Shown here piece after piece: positions 56,615-64,000 of a stretch of DNA of 64,000 bases. The DNA comes from an uncultured Burkholderiales bacterium (GTDB taxonomy: Bacteria; Pseudomonadota; Gammaproteobacteria; Burkholderiales; Burkholderiaceae_C): assembly GCA_903932865.1 (NCBI GenBank), contig CAIZHQ010000016.1, positions 186,001 to 250,000 of the forward strand, given 5' to 3'. The notes beneath the pieces are model-generated. The model was not told the DNA's origin, ran no database searches, and saw only the letters and a list, made by a program, of their open reading frames with translations. Within the stretch, counting starts at the first letter, position 1; the number at the start of each line of letters is the position of its first letter. The position numbers and the translations under genes were made by a program.

Positions 56615-57313
56615 TCAGGCTTTGTTCAAGCGTTCGTTTTGCGGGAACATGAACTTCTTGGCGTCCGCGTCCATTTCCGTCTTGAAGGTGTATCGCGTTT
56701 TGAAGGCCTCGGCACGCTGTGCCGCTGGACGGGCGTTGACCAGATCCAGCACACGTTTGATATGGGGGTACTGCGTCCAGGTGGCTTCCCCCGTGCCCAG
56801 CACATAAGGCAACATGCGTGCCCAACCCCACAGGGCCATGTCGACGATGCTGTAGTGCTCGCCCAGCATGTACGTGTTTTGCGCCAGGTGCTTTTCCAGC
56901 ACGCTCCAGTGGCGGTGGGCTTCAAAGTCGTAGCGGTTCAGGGCATAGTCTTTGGGCTCGGGTGCAGCATGGCGAAAGTGCACCGACTGGCCCGAAAACG
57001 GTCCGATACCGCTGGCGATGAAGAGCAGCCAGGACAGGGCTGCGCCACGCTCTTTGGCCTGCGCCAGGGTGGGCACAAACTTTTGTTTGCGGTCGGCCAA
57101 GTAAAGCAAGATGGCGTTGCTGTCGAACACGGTCACGTCACCATCGGTGATGGCAGGCACCTTGGCATTGGGGTTGACGGCCAGGAATGCTGGCGCAAAT
57201 TGCTCGCCCTTGCGCGTGTCCACGGGAAAGGCTTCAAAAGGCAGGCCCAGCTCTTCAATCAGCAGGGCAATCTTCATGGGGTTGGGGGCAGCGTTGAAGA
57301 AAAATTTCAGCAT
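56615..57313 (-). CDS. Glutathione S-transferase-family protein
   Basis: A 232-residue protein with an N-terminal thioredoxin-like domain (MLKFFFNAAPNPMKIALLIEELGLP, VPAITDGDVTVFDSNAILLYLAD with the glutathione-binding cis-Pro and acidic-Ser pair) and an all-helical C-terminal domain. The NAAPNPMK start resembles YfcG/Ure2p-like bacterial GSTs. ATG 57313 is chosen; upstream residues to 57415 are unlike the family. The substrate is unknown. Confidence 0.9.
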   Translation of the reverse strand: MLKFFFNAAPNPMKIALLIEELGLPFEAFPVDTRKGEQFAPAFLAVNPNAKVPAITDGDVTVFDSNAILLYLADRKQKFVPTLAQAKERGAALSWLLFIASGIGPFSGQSVHFRHAAPEPKDYALNRYDFEAHRHWSVLEKHLAQNTYMLGEHYSIVDMALWGWARMLPYVLGTGEATWTQYPHIKRVLDLVNARPAAQRAEAFKTRYTFKTEMDADAKKFMFPQNERLNKA

Positions 57314-57568
57314 GGGAGGGTTCCGTCCATAGGAGTTGAGGGTCAGGCGTGATGGGCCAAGCGTTCCGGGCCAAAGGTCCAAACAGATGCAAGTGTGGCC
57401 CAGACCCAGGCCCATGGTGGCAACTCACCAGTCATGTGGGTGACTCAGGGCCCCATGCTTTGTTGTTACGTTCGCGCGTCGCTCAGAGGAACTGGCCTGT
57501 TCAATGCTGCTGAACAGGCGCTTGTGCTTGGGCTTTGGTGTATGCCCCCATTTTTTCAGGAACGCTTC

Positions 57569-58159
57569 ATGACTGAACGATTCGCCCAGATCCGTTACGA
57601 CGATTTGCCTCCCGAGGTGCGGCCATTGGCCGATGACATCCTCAAGGTGTCGAGCGCAGCGCTCGGCGGCCCCTACAACGCACTGTTGCGCAGCCCGGAC
57701 ATGGCTCGGCGTGCCTTTGATTTTCTGGATTACCTGCGGTTCAAGACCTCGGTCAACAAACGCCTGAATGAGTTGGCCATCCTGATCCAGGCGCGCATCT
57801 CGAACGCGCAATTCGAGTGGTGGGCGCACGAGCCCATTGCGCGCAAGGCGGGTTTGTCGGACGCAGTGATGCTTGATTTGCAGCAATGCAGACGGCCCAG
57901 CCGCATGCAAGAGGACGAACGTCTGGTGTACGACTTTTGCATTCAGCTCTCTCTGAACCACCGCGTGCCTGATGCCTTGTGGCAAGAAGCCGTGGCCAGC
58001 ATGGGTGAGCAGGCGGTGGTGGACCTGACGGTCTTGTCGGGCACCTATGTCATGGTGTCCATGCTGCTGAACGCCACGCAAGTGGACATTCCCGGTGGCG
58101 GCGCTGAACCCCTTCAGGTGTTGAGCCCTCTGGAGATTCGCCAACGCTTGTTGGCCTGA
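57569..58159 (+). CDS. Carboxymuconolactone-decarboxylase-family protein
   Basis: A 196-residue helical protein of the AhpD/CMD fold. FKTSVNKRLNELAILIQARISNAQFEWWAHEPIARKAGLSD is the typical core, where WWAHEP replaces the CxxC-x-H of AhpD, so peroxidase function is unlikely. Similar proteins sit in catabolic clusters with Bug receptors. The start is ATG 57569, preceded by AGGAA. It is followed 39 bases on by a Bug gene. Confidence 0.87.
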   Translation: MTERFAQIRYDDLPPEVRPLADDILKVSSAALGGPYNALLRSPDMARRAFDFLDYLRFKTSVNKRLNELAILIQARISNAQFEWWAHEPIARKAGLSDAVMLDLQQCRRPSRMQEDERLVYDFCIQLSLNHRVPDALWQEAVASMGEQAVVDLTVLSGTYVMVSMLLNATQVDIPGGGAEPLQVLSPLEIRQRLLA

Positions 58160-58198
58160 TCGGTCACACTGCGGCGTTCATAAAAAAAGGAGACTTCC

Positions 58199-59176
58199 AT
58201 GCCAATTCGTTTCATCCGCACGGGCCTGGCCTTGCTGTTGGCTGTCGGCGCTTTGCAGGCTTTTGCGCAAGACTTTCCCAACCGCGCCATCACCATGGTC
58301 ATGCCCTATGCTGCAGGCGGCCCGGGTGACACCATCACGCGCTTGTTTGCCGGGGCCATGCAAAAGCACCTGGGTCAGCAGATCGTGGTGGACAACACCG
58401 CAGGCGCCTCGGGCTCGATCGGCACGGCCAAAGTGGCCCGCGCCAAAGCCGATGGCTACACCTTGCTGATGATCCACGTCAGCCACGCCACCAACGTGGC
58501 CATGTACAAAAGCCTGCCTTACCACCCGGTGGATGATTTTGAGCCGATTGGCCGGGCCACCAGCGGCCCCATGGTGATCGTGGCGCGCAACGAGTTTCCT
58601 GCCAAAAACCTGAACGAGTTCGTGGCCTACGTGAAAGCCAACGGCCCCAAAGTCAGCCTGGCGCATGCGGGCGTGGGATCGGCCTCGCACCTGTGTGGTT
58701 TGATGATGATGAACGCGCTGAACGTCAAGCTCAACGAGATCCCTTATAAGGGCACGGGCCCGGCCTTGACCGACCTGATGGGCGGTCAAGTGGACATTTT
58801 GTGTGACCAGACCTCTGGCACAGTGCCCTCGGTCAAGGGCGGCAAAATCAAGGCATATGCCTCGGCTGGAAAAGCCCGTTTGCCCCAACTGCCTGAAGTG
58901 CCCGCCATCACCGATGCCGGTGTGGAAGGCTTTGACATCAACATCTCCTTTGGCCTGTATGCGCCCAAGGGCACGCCCAAGCCGGTGCTCGATCAGCTGA
59001 CCGCTGCCTTGCAAAAGTCGGTGGCTGACCCGGAGGTGCGCCAGCGCCTGGAGGCTATGGGCATTGCGGCCGTGAGTGTGGACCAAGCCCGACCAGAGGC
59101 TTTGCGGGCTCACCTGAAAAACGAGATCGACACTTTGGGCAGTTTGTTGGTCAAGGCGGGCGTCAAAGCCAACTGA
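58199..59176 (+). CDS. Bug-family periplasmic solute receptor
   Basis: A 325-residue receptor with a signal peptide (1-23, cleaved after QAFA) and the motifs ITMVMPYAAGGPGDTITRLF and NTAGASGSIGTAKVARAKADG. A strong AAAGGAG site precedes the ATG. It lies between the CMD-like gene and an MFS permease, probably in one unit. No TctA/TctB pair nearby; ligand unknown. Confidence 0.92.
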   Translation: MPIRFIRTGLALLLAVGALQAFAQDFPNRAITMVMPYAAGGPGDTITRLFAGAMQKHLGQQIVVDNTAGASGSIGTAKVARAKADGYTLLMIHVSHATNVAMYKSLPYHPVDDFEPIGRATSGPMVIVARNEFPAKNLNEFVAYVKANGPKVSLAHAGVGSASHLCGLMMMNALNVKLNEIPYKGTGPALTDLMGGQVDILCDQTSGTVPSVKGGKIKAYASAGKARLPQLPEVPAITDAGVEGFDINISFGLYAPKGTPKPVLDQLTAALQKSVADPEVRQRLEAMGIAAVSVDQARPEALRAHLKNEIDTLGSLLVKAGVKAN

Positions 59177-59236
59177 TGGTGGCTGTGATCCTAGCGGCCC
59201 CCTGGGGGCCTTCTCGCCTGTACGGGAGATGAAACA

Positions 59237-60415
59237 ATGAGCAACTGGTGGCCCTTGCTGCTGACGCTGGTGATTCAGGCCATGGTCGCCATGGCCTTGC
59301 TGAGCCTGCCCGTCGTGGCCCCTGTGGTGGCGCAGACTTTGCAGGTCTCGCCCGCCTTGGTGGGCTTGTACGTGTCAGTGACTTATGCCGGGGCCATGGT
59401 CGCCACCTTGATGGGCGGTGCCACGGTGGCCCGCATGGGGGCGATCCGTGTGAGCCAGTGGGGTTTGGTGTTGTGTGCCTTGGGATTGCTCTTGTGCGCT
59501 GTACCTTGGTTGCCTTCCATGGTGTTGGGCGCGGTGCTGATTGGGCTGGGTTATGGCCCGATCACTCCGGCCAGCTCGCACCTGCTGGCCCGCACCACGC
59601 CTGCGCACCAGATGTCGCTGGTGTTTTCCATCAAGCAAACCGGTGTGCCTTTGGGCAGCATGTTGGCGGGCGCGGTGGTGCCGCCTTTGGCGCTGCTGGG
59701 CAATTGGCAACTGAGTTTGGTGGCGGTGGCAGGGGTGTGCCTGCTGTGCGCTTGGGTGTCGCAAAGCCTGCGGGCAGAGCTGGACAGCGACCGCCAGCCG
59801 GACACCCGCATCCGCTGGGGTAGTTTGATCGAGCCCATCCGTCTGGTGCTGGCGCATCGGTCACTGCTCACCATGGCGTCCTGCTCGTTCATGTTTTCCA
59901 TGGTGCAGCTGTCGCTCACCACCTATTTGGTGACTTTTTTGCACGACGATTTGTCTTACGGTCTGGTGGCGGCGGGGCTGGCTTTGTCGGTCACGCAGTT
60001 GGGCGGCATTGGCGGGCGCGTGGTCTGGGGTTATGTCGCCGACCGTTGGTTGGGCGCTCGGCGCATGTTGCTGCTGCTGGCCAGCATGATGGCCTTGGGC
60101 GCTTTGGCCTCGGCCTTTTTGACCACCGACACGCCGCACGCTGTGGTGATCGCCATTTTGGTGGGTTTTGGGGCCTCGGCCATCGGCTGGAACGGCGTCT
60201 ATTTGGCCGAAGTGGCCCGCCGTGCGCCCCCTGGTATGGCCAGCATGGCCACAGGCGGCACACTGGCCTTCACGTTTTTGGGCGTGGTCGTGGGGCCGCC
60301 CATGTTCGGCGCTTTGTCTGGCCTGTTTGGCACCTACCGCGCCGGTTTTGTGGGCCTCATGGTCATGGCCAGCATCAGCGGCACGGTGCTGTATTGGACT
60401 CAGCGACCGCGCTGA
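59237..60415 (+). CDS. Major facilitator superfamily transporter
   Basis: A 392-residue protein with about 12 membrane segments in two halves. The loop 2-3 motif is weak (GGATVARMGAIRV), while FSIKQTGVPLGSMLAGA in segment 5 and the second-half GGRVVWGYVADRWLG (loop 8-9) fit sugar-phosphate/cyanate-type permeases. It follows a Bug receptor, so it may import a related compound or export a product. Confidence 0.88.
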   Translation: MSNWWPLLLTLVIQAMVAMALLSLPVVAPVVAQTLQVSPALVGLYVSVTYAGAMVATLMGGATVARMGAIRVSQWGLVLCALGLLLCAVPWLPSMVLGAVLIGLGYGPITPASSHLLARTTPAHQMSLVFSIKQTGVPLGSMLAGAVVPPLALLGNWQLSLVAVAGVCLLCAWVSQSLRAELDSDRQPDTRIRWGSLIEPIRLVLAHRSLLTMASCSFMFSMVQLSLTTYLVTFLHDDLSYGLVAAGLALSVTQLGGIGGRVVWGYVADRWLGARRMLLLLASMMALGALASAFLTTDTPHAVVIAILVGFGASAIGWNGVYLAEVARRAPPGMASMATGGTLAFTFLGVVVGPPMFGALSGLFGTYRAGFVGLMVMASISGTVLYWTQRPR

Positions 60416-60425
60416 GCAGCGGGTT

Positions 60426-61421
60426 TCAGCCGGCCAGCAAAATCTGGTCAATCCAGGTTTGAATCGCGGGCCCGTCCATGCCGTGCGCCAGGCCCAGCAG
60501 CATGACGATGCGCACCTTGTGCGGTGGCAGTGGGCCTGCGGTCAGGATGCCGTGTTGGGCATCGGCGTAGACGCTGGCCCGCGTCACGCTGCCGGTGATG
60601 AAGCGGGCGCAGCGGGCCACCAGCACACCTTGTGCAGGCAATGACTGAATGAAAGCGCGGTAGGCCGTGGGCGTGTTGGCGTTGCCAAACCCGGCGTGCA
60701 CGATGCCCTGCGCCCCGGCGGCCACAAAGGCGCGCAGGGCGGTCTCGTCCACCCCGGCATAAGCCACGGCGATGTCCACCCGAGGCCAAGCGGCTGGCTT
60801 TTTCCAGGCCACGGTGGGTGCGCGCCCGGCGCTGCGGAACCACTGCACGGCTTGGTCGGCCACTTCCCCCACGGCGCCTGCCAGTGGGCTGTCAAAGGCC
60901 TCCACGCTGCTGACATGGCGTTTGCCGACCCACAGGCCAGAATGGATGCGGCCGTTCATCACCACCAAGGTGCCGCGCCCTCTTGCACCGGGGCAGGCAG
61001 CCACACTGCAGGCGTCCAGCAAATTGGCCGGGCCGTCGGCCGAATAGGCCGTGGCAGGGCGCATGGCCCCCACCACCACGATGGGTTTGTCGCTGTCCAC
61101 GCTCAGGTGCAAAAAGGTGGCGGTTTCTTCCAGCGTGTCGGTGCCGTGCGTGACCACGATGCCCACCACATCGGGGTTGTGCACCGCTTGCATCACGGCG
61201 GCATGCAGATCGAGCCAGTTCTCCGGCCGCACGTCGTAACTGGCCAGCTGCATGGGCTGGGTGACGTCGATGGCGTAGCGTTGGCGCAGCTCTGGCACCG
61301 TGTCGACCACGGCGGCCAGGCTCAGGCTGGCGGGTTTGTAATCGGTGCTGACCGAGGCAGCACTGGCCGCGCCTGCGATGGTGCCACCGGTGCCGATCAG
61401 GGCCAAAAGGGGTTTTGTCAT
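60426..61421 (-). CDS. Asparaginase-family amidohydrolase
   Basis: A 331-residue threonine amidohydrolase. The nucleophile Thr14 lies in GTGGTIAG and the second active-site triad segment is THGTDTLEET (91-100). GAMRPATAYSADGPANLL is also typical of type II enzymes. No signal peptide is present, so it is probably cytoplasmic. It is three bases downstream of a hydratase-like gene, which hints that it serves a catabolic route rather than bulk asparagine use. Confidence 0.9.
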   Translation of the reverse strand: MTKPLLALIGTGGTIAGAASAASVSTDYKPASLSLAAVVDTVPELRQRYAIDVTQPMQLASYDVRPENWLDLHAAVMQAVHNPDVVGIVVTHGTDTLEETATFLHLSVDSDKPIVVVGAMRPATAYSADGPANLLDACSVAACPGARGRGTLVVMNGRIHSGLWVGKRHVSSVEAFDSPLAGAVGEVADQAVQWFRSAGRAPTVAWKKPAAWPRVDIAVAYAGVDETALRAFVAAGAQGIVHAGFGNANTPTAYRAFIQSLPAQGVLVARCARFITGSVTRASVYADAQHGILTAGPLPPHKVRIVMLLGLAHGMDGPAIQTWIDQILLAG

Positions 61422-61424
61422 GGC

Positions 61425-62255
61425 TCAAGTCTCCGAAAAAATCATGGTCACACTGCCCAGCTGCCCGTATTCAGCGCTGACGGTGTCACCGGGCTGCAGT
61501 TCGAGTGGCACCATGCAAGTGCCGGTGGTCACCACATGGCCCTTTTGCAATGTGATGCCCAAACCCGACAGCTGATTGGCCAGCCAGGTCAGGGCGATGC
61601 GCGGGTCGCCCAGCACATTGCCGCCTGTGCCGTCCCGGGTGTACTTCAGTTGATTTCCGTGCTCTACACTGGCATGCACCGGGTAGGTGCTCAAGTCCAA
61701 GTTGTGCCAGACATTGGGCGCGGCTGGGCCCAGCACAAAGTGGCGGGCGCAGGCGTTGTCCGCCAGCAGTTGTGCTTCTCCCGCTGCGGTAAAGGGCGCC
61801 AGCCGCGAGTCGGGCACTTCGATGGCCGGGTGCAAACTGGCCACGGCGGCCATGACTTGCTGCTGGGTATAAGGCGTGGCTTGTGGCGGCAGGTCTTGCG
61901 CCATGGCAAAAGCAAATTCCGGCTCGGCCACGCGCATGCGGTTGCCGGCTGACGGCACGGTGGCGCCGCTTTCAAACACCTGGCCAGACAACAATCGTCC
62001 GGCCAGTGGGCCGTTCACGTTGATGTGCGCTTGTCCATTGGTGCTGGTGGCCGCAATTTTCCAGCCGATCACACTGCGGCCGGAAACAATGGACAGTTGC
62101 GCTTGGGCGGCATAGCCTTGCTCAGGGGTCAAGGGTCGGCAAGACTCAGGCAGTGTGCTGATCACCTGGCCCGATTGCCAGTGGTCCCAGATCACTTGGG
62201 CGGATTGTCCTGAGGAGGTCAGCGGGTCGGCTGAGGCTGATGTTGGCTGTTTCAT
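61425..62255 (-). CDS. 2-oxopent-4-enoate hydratase-like protein (FAH superfamily)
   Basis: A 276-residue protein with the metal-binding EPEFAFAMA (Glu-x-Glu) and PAIEVPDSRL segments of MhpD/HpaH-type hydratases, plus VIGWKIAATS and GDTVSAEYGQLGSVTMIF at the end. Such enzymes hydrate 2-oxo-4-enoates made after meta-cleavage of aromatic rings; related decarboxylases share the fold. It overlaps nothing but lies directly upstream of the asparaginase on the same strand. Confidence 0.87.
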   Translation of the reverse strand: MKQPTSASADPLTSSGQSAQVIWDHWQSGQVISTLPESCRPLTPEQGYAAQAQLSIVSGRSVIGWKIAATSTNGQAHINVNGPLAGRLLSGQVFESGATVPSAGNRMRVAEPEFAFAMAQDLPPQATPYTQQQVMAAVASLHPAIEVPDSRLAPFTAAGEAQLLADNACARHFVLGPAAPNVWHNLDLSTYPVHASVEHGNQLKYTRDGTGGNVLGDPRIALTWLANQLSGLGITLQKGHVVTTGTCMVPLELQPGDTVSAEYGQLGSVTMIFSET

Positions 62256-62339
62256 AGGTCAATTGTTACGCCAACTTGCCGGGATACCCAGAAATTTTGT
62301 GTATAATTTTTGGCTTGGTGGCTTGTGCCAACAAACTCA

Positions 62340-62416
62340 GGTGATATAGCTCAGTTGGTTAGAGCGCAGCATTCATAATGCTGATGTCGGTGGTTCAAAT
62401 CCACCTATCACCACCA
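62340..62416 (+). tRNA. tRNA with CAT anticodon (probably elongator Met)
   Basis: Seventy-seven bases including encoded CCA. The acceptor stem pairs GGTGATA with TATCACC, the D-arm holds AGCTCAGTTGGTTAGAGC, the anticodon stem CAGCA/TGCTG encloses TTCATAA with anticodon CAT, and the T-arm is GGTGGTTCAAATCCACC. A paired first base rules out the initiator. A CAT anticodon could also be tRNA-Ile with lysidine; overall it looks more like Met, but I am not certain. A TATAAT lies at 62302-62307. Confidence 0.93.
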
Positions 62417-62431
62417 AAATCATCGAAAAAA

Positions 62432-62457
62432 GGCCATTCAATGAATGGCCTTTTTTT
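62432..62457 (+). terminator. Intrinsic terminator of the tRNA gene
   Basis: GGCCATTC (62432-62439), loop AAT, GAATGGCC (62443-62450), followed by seven T. Six A precede the stem, so it could act in both directions and also end the minus-strand Bug transcript. Confidence 0.92.
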
Positions 62458-62496
62458 CGGCCTGCTCAGGCCAGTGTGATTTTTTCAGTCATGTTG

Positions 62497-63468
62497 TCAT
62501 TGTAATTCGAACCCTGATTCATTGATGACTGGACCCCAGTGCAAGGTGGCAGATGACACCCATTCCTGCAATTGAGCTGGGTTGGCGTAAGTGGCCACAT
62601 TGCCCAATTTAGACATTTTTTCAACGACTTCTGGGTCTGTCAGGGCAGTAGACACCGAACGGCTGAAGCGGTCCACAAATTCGGGCGGCAAGCCTTTGGG
62701 GCCAAAAAATGCCAGCCAGGGGTTCTTGTCGACCCCTTTGATACCCAATTCCTGGAAGGTGGGAATGTCGGGTGCTGATTTGGCACGGCTGGTGCCCGAG
62801 ACGGCCATGACATGCATTTTTCCATTGCGGTGGTGCTCGATAGACTCCGTCAGCGACAAAAACCCTGCGGGCACTTGCCCACCCAGCAGATCTTGGACCA
62901 GGGGTGCGCCACCCCGGTAAGGGATGGCCACCATGGGTGTGCCCAGTGACTTGCCCACCAGCAGACCCGCAAATTGGGGCACGCTGCCCACGGCGGGGAT
63001 GCCGTAATTGGCCTTGCCTGGATTGGCTTTGAGCCAGTTGCCAAACTCCGATGGGGTTTTGACGGCAATCGTGCTGGACAGGGCCATGACGTTGTAATAA
63101 CTGGCGACACCTGCCAAGGCTGTGAAGTCCTTGATGGGGTCGTATCCTGGTGCCTTGAAAGTCAGGGGAATGATCACATGGGAGTGGTCGATGGTCAGCA
63201 TCACCATGGCACCGTCGGGCGCTGCAGCCTTGAGTTGTTGCGTGGCAATCATGCCGCCGGCACCGGGTTTGTTTTCCACAATGACCGGCTGGTTCATGAT
63301 CACGCGCAATTTTTCACCCATGATGCGCGCGACAACATCGGTCGCTCCCCCCGGCGGGAATCCCACCACAATGCGGATCGTGCCGTTGTAATCGGCTGAG
63401 TGTGCTGACCATGGCAGCGCCATGAGCAGCAGAAAAAATGAATACGTCAGACGTTGGATCAGTTTCAT
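62497..63468 (-). CDS. Bug-family periplasmic solute receptor
   Basis: A 323-residue receptor with a signal peptide (1-24, cleaved near AHSA) and the motifs IRIVVGFPPGGATDVVARIM and NKPGAGGMIATQQLKAAAPDG. Its ATG overlaps the stop of the HyuB gene upstream (ATGA), so it belongs to a second hydantoinase-type unit coming from the right of the window. Confidence 0.92.
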   Translation of the reverse strand: MKLIQRLTYSFFLLLMALPWSAHSADYNGTIRIVVGFPPGGATDVVARIMGEKLRVIMNQPVIVENKPGAGGMIATQQLKAAAPDGAMVMLTIDHSHVIIPLTFKAPGYDPIKDFTALAGVASYYNVMALSSTIAVKTPSEFGNWLKANPGKANYGIPAVGSVPQFAGLLVGKSLGTPMVAIPYRGGAPLVQDLLGGQVPAGFLSLTESIEHHRNGKMHVMAVSGTSRAKSAPDIPTFQELGIKGVDKNPWLAFFGPKGLPPEFVDRFSRSVSTALTDPEVVEKMSKLGNVATYANPAQLQEWVSSATLHWGPVINESGFELQ

Positions 63469-64000
63469 GAAGAACTCCTGGGAAGTGGGTTGAAGGACAG
63501 GGGTGAAAGATCTGGGGGGGCAGTCGCATGGTTGACCGCATCCCGTGCGCAGAGCGCCGGGTCTCGTTTTTCGGGTGGACCAAAGCCACCGCCACCGGGC
63601 AGTTCAATGCAAAGACGACCACCATTCGGGATGTGCATGGTGCTTTTGCCTTCATGTGGTGTTCGCACGCCGCTGGCCGATTGAATTTCGACCCGTCCGG
63701 GGGTGCCCGACATGCCGCCATTGCGGCCACGGGCCGGATAGGCACGGCGGTCAAAGGTGGCGGCCGAGCAGTCAAAACCCACTGCGTCACGGGTGCCGAT
63801 CACGATGCGCTGGCTGAGCCCCCCGCGCCACTGACCGGCACCGGCCGAGTGGGGCAAATACACTTTTTCCCAGAACACCAGTGGTGATTGCGCTTCCGTG
63901 ATTTCAACCGGGATGCCGCCGACGCCACTGGGAAAAGCGGTGGTCGACAAACCATCCTTGGTGGGGCGTGCGCCCGTGCCGCCTAAACCGACACTCATGA
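63465..64000 (-). CDS. HyuB-type hydantoinase/oxoprolinase subunit B (N-terminal part outside window)
   Basis: The C-terminal 178 codons of a HyuB protein, still open at the right edge. LVFWEKVYLPHSAGAGQWRGGLSQRIVI and LPGGGGFGPPEKRDP match the conserved end of the family and align in kind with HyuB at 48733-50448. A Met codon at 63998 is internal, not a start, because full HyuB proteins have 550-600 residues. It overlaps the Bug gene by ATGA. Its partner HyuA would be expected outside the window. Confidence 0.88.
   Translation of the reverse strand, partial: MSVGLGGTGARPTKDGLSTTAFPSGVGGIPVEITEAQSPLVFWEKVYLPHSAGAGQWRGGLSQRIVIGTRDAVGFDCSAATFDRRAYPARGRNGGMSGTPGRVEIQSASGVRTPHEGKSTMHIPNGGRLCIELPGGGGFGPPEKRDPALCARDAVNHATAPPDLSPLSFNPLPRSSS

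Overview
The window reads as chromosomal DNA of a GC-rich betaproteobacterium of the order Burkholderiales, most likely family Comamonadaceae (a Limnohabitans/Rhodoferax-like freshwater lineage is my inference). Reasons: gene content and order such as accB-accC-prmA-DUF3426, an alanine/lysine-rich H1-like protein, nrdAB, ampD-PP0621-CcsA-like-ffh, and four periplasmic receptors of the Bug family, which is expanded in this group. There is no phage, transposase, rRNA operon or CRISPR array.

Layout. 1-1133: a truncated secreted protein on the minus strand with two degenerate M23-like modules. 1393-6421: an SbmA-like transporter, then a minus-strand set of Bug receptor, cytoplasmic-type sulfatase and SulP anion permease. 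6538-24690: mostly housekeeping genes (thermonuclease, moeB, ctpA, gpmA, rhodanese, grxC, secB, gpsA, rodA, an oxidoreductase, tldD, aroG, mpl, a nucleotidyltransferase-like protein, a TlpA-like protein, accBC, prmA, DUF3426, H1-like). aroG is preceded by a Phe/Tyr/Trp-rich leader peptide and a complete-looking attenuator. 24883-29091: nrdB and nrdA behind a promoter carrying two NrdR-type boxes. 29492-32647: ampD, PP0621, a CcsA-like protein and ffh. 32740-35980: a small accessory set with a [2Fe-2S] ferredoxin, a glutamine-synthetase-like enzyme and a Rieske oxygenase. 36172-40284: a gamma-glutamylcyclotransferase-like protein, miaB, DUF2889 and an acyl-CoA ligase.

40445-55905 is the main accessory region: a 15-gene plus-strand unit starting with a GntR/UTRA regulator. 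It encodes a branched-chain-amino-acid-type ABC importer, a Bug receptor, an aconitase-family hydro-lyase (LeuC-like and LeuD-like), HyuB and HyuA (ATP-dependent hydantoinase/oxoprolinase family), an isochorismatase-family protein whose nucleophilic Cys is replaced by Gly, an FAD oxidoreductase, an isocitrate-lyase/PEP-mutase-family C-C lyase and a GNAT protein. Ten junctions are 4-base ATGA overlaps. The set looks like a dedicated catabolic route in which a small N-containing cyclic or amide compound is imported, opened, hydrated as an unsaturated dicarboxylate and cleaved to an oxoacid plus a second acid. The substrate is not known from the sequence.

55902-64000 holds more catabolic and accessory genes (a Rossmann-like protein, GST, carboxymuconolactone-decarboxylase-like protein, Bug, MFS, asparaginase, a 2-oxopentenoate-hydratase-like protein), a CAT-anticodon tRNA with its terminator, and on the minus strand a Bug receptor behind a second HyuB that runs off the right edge.
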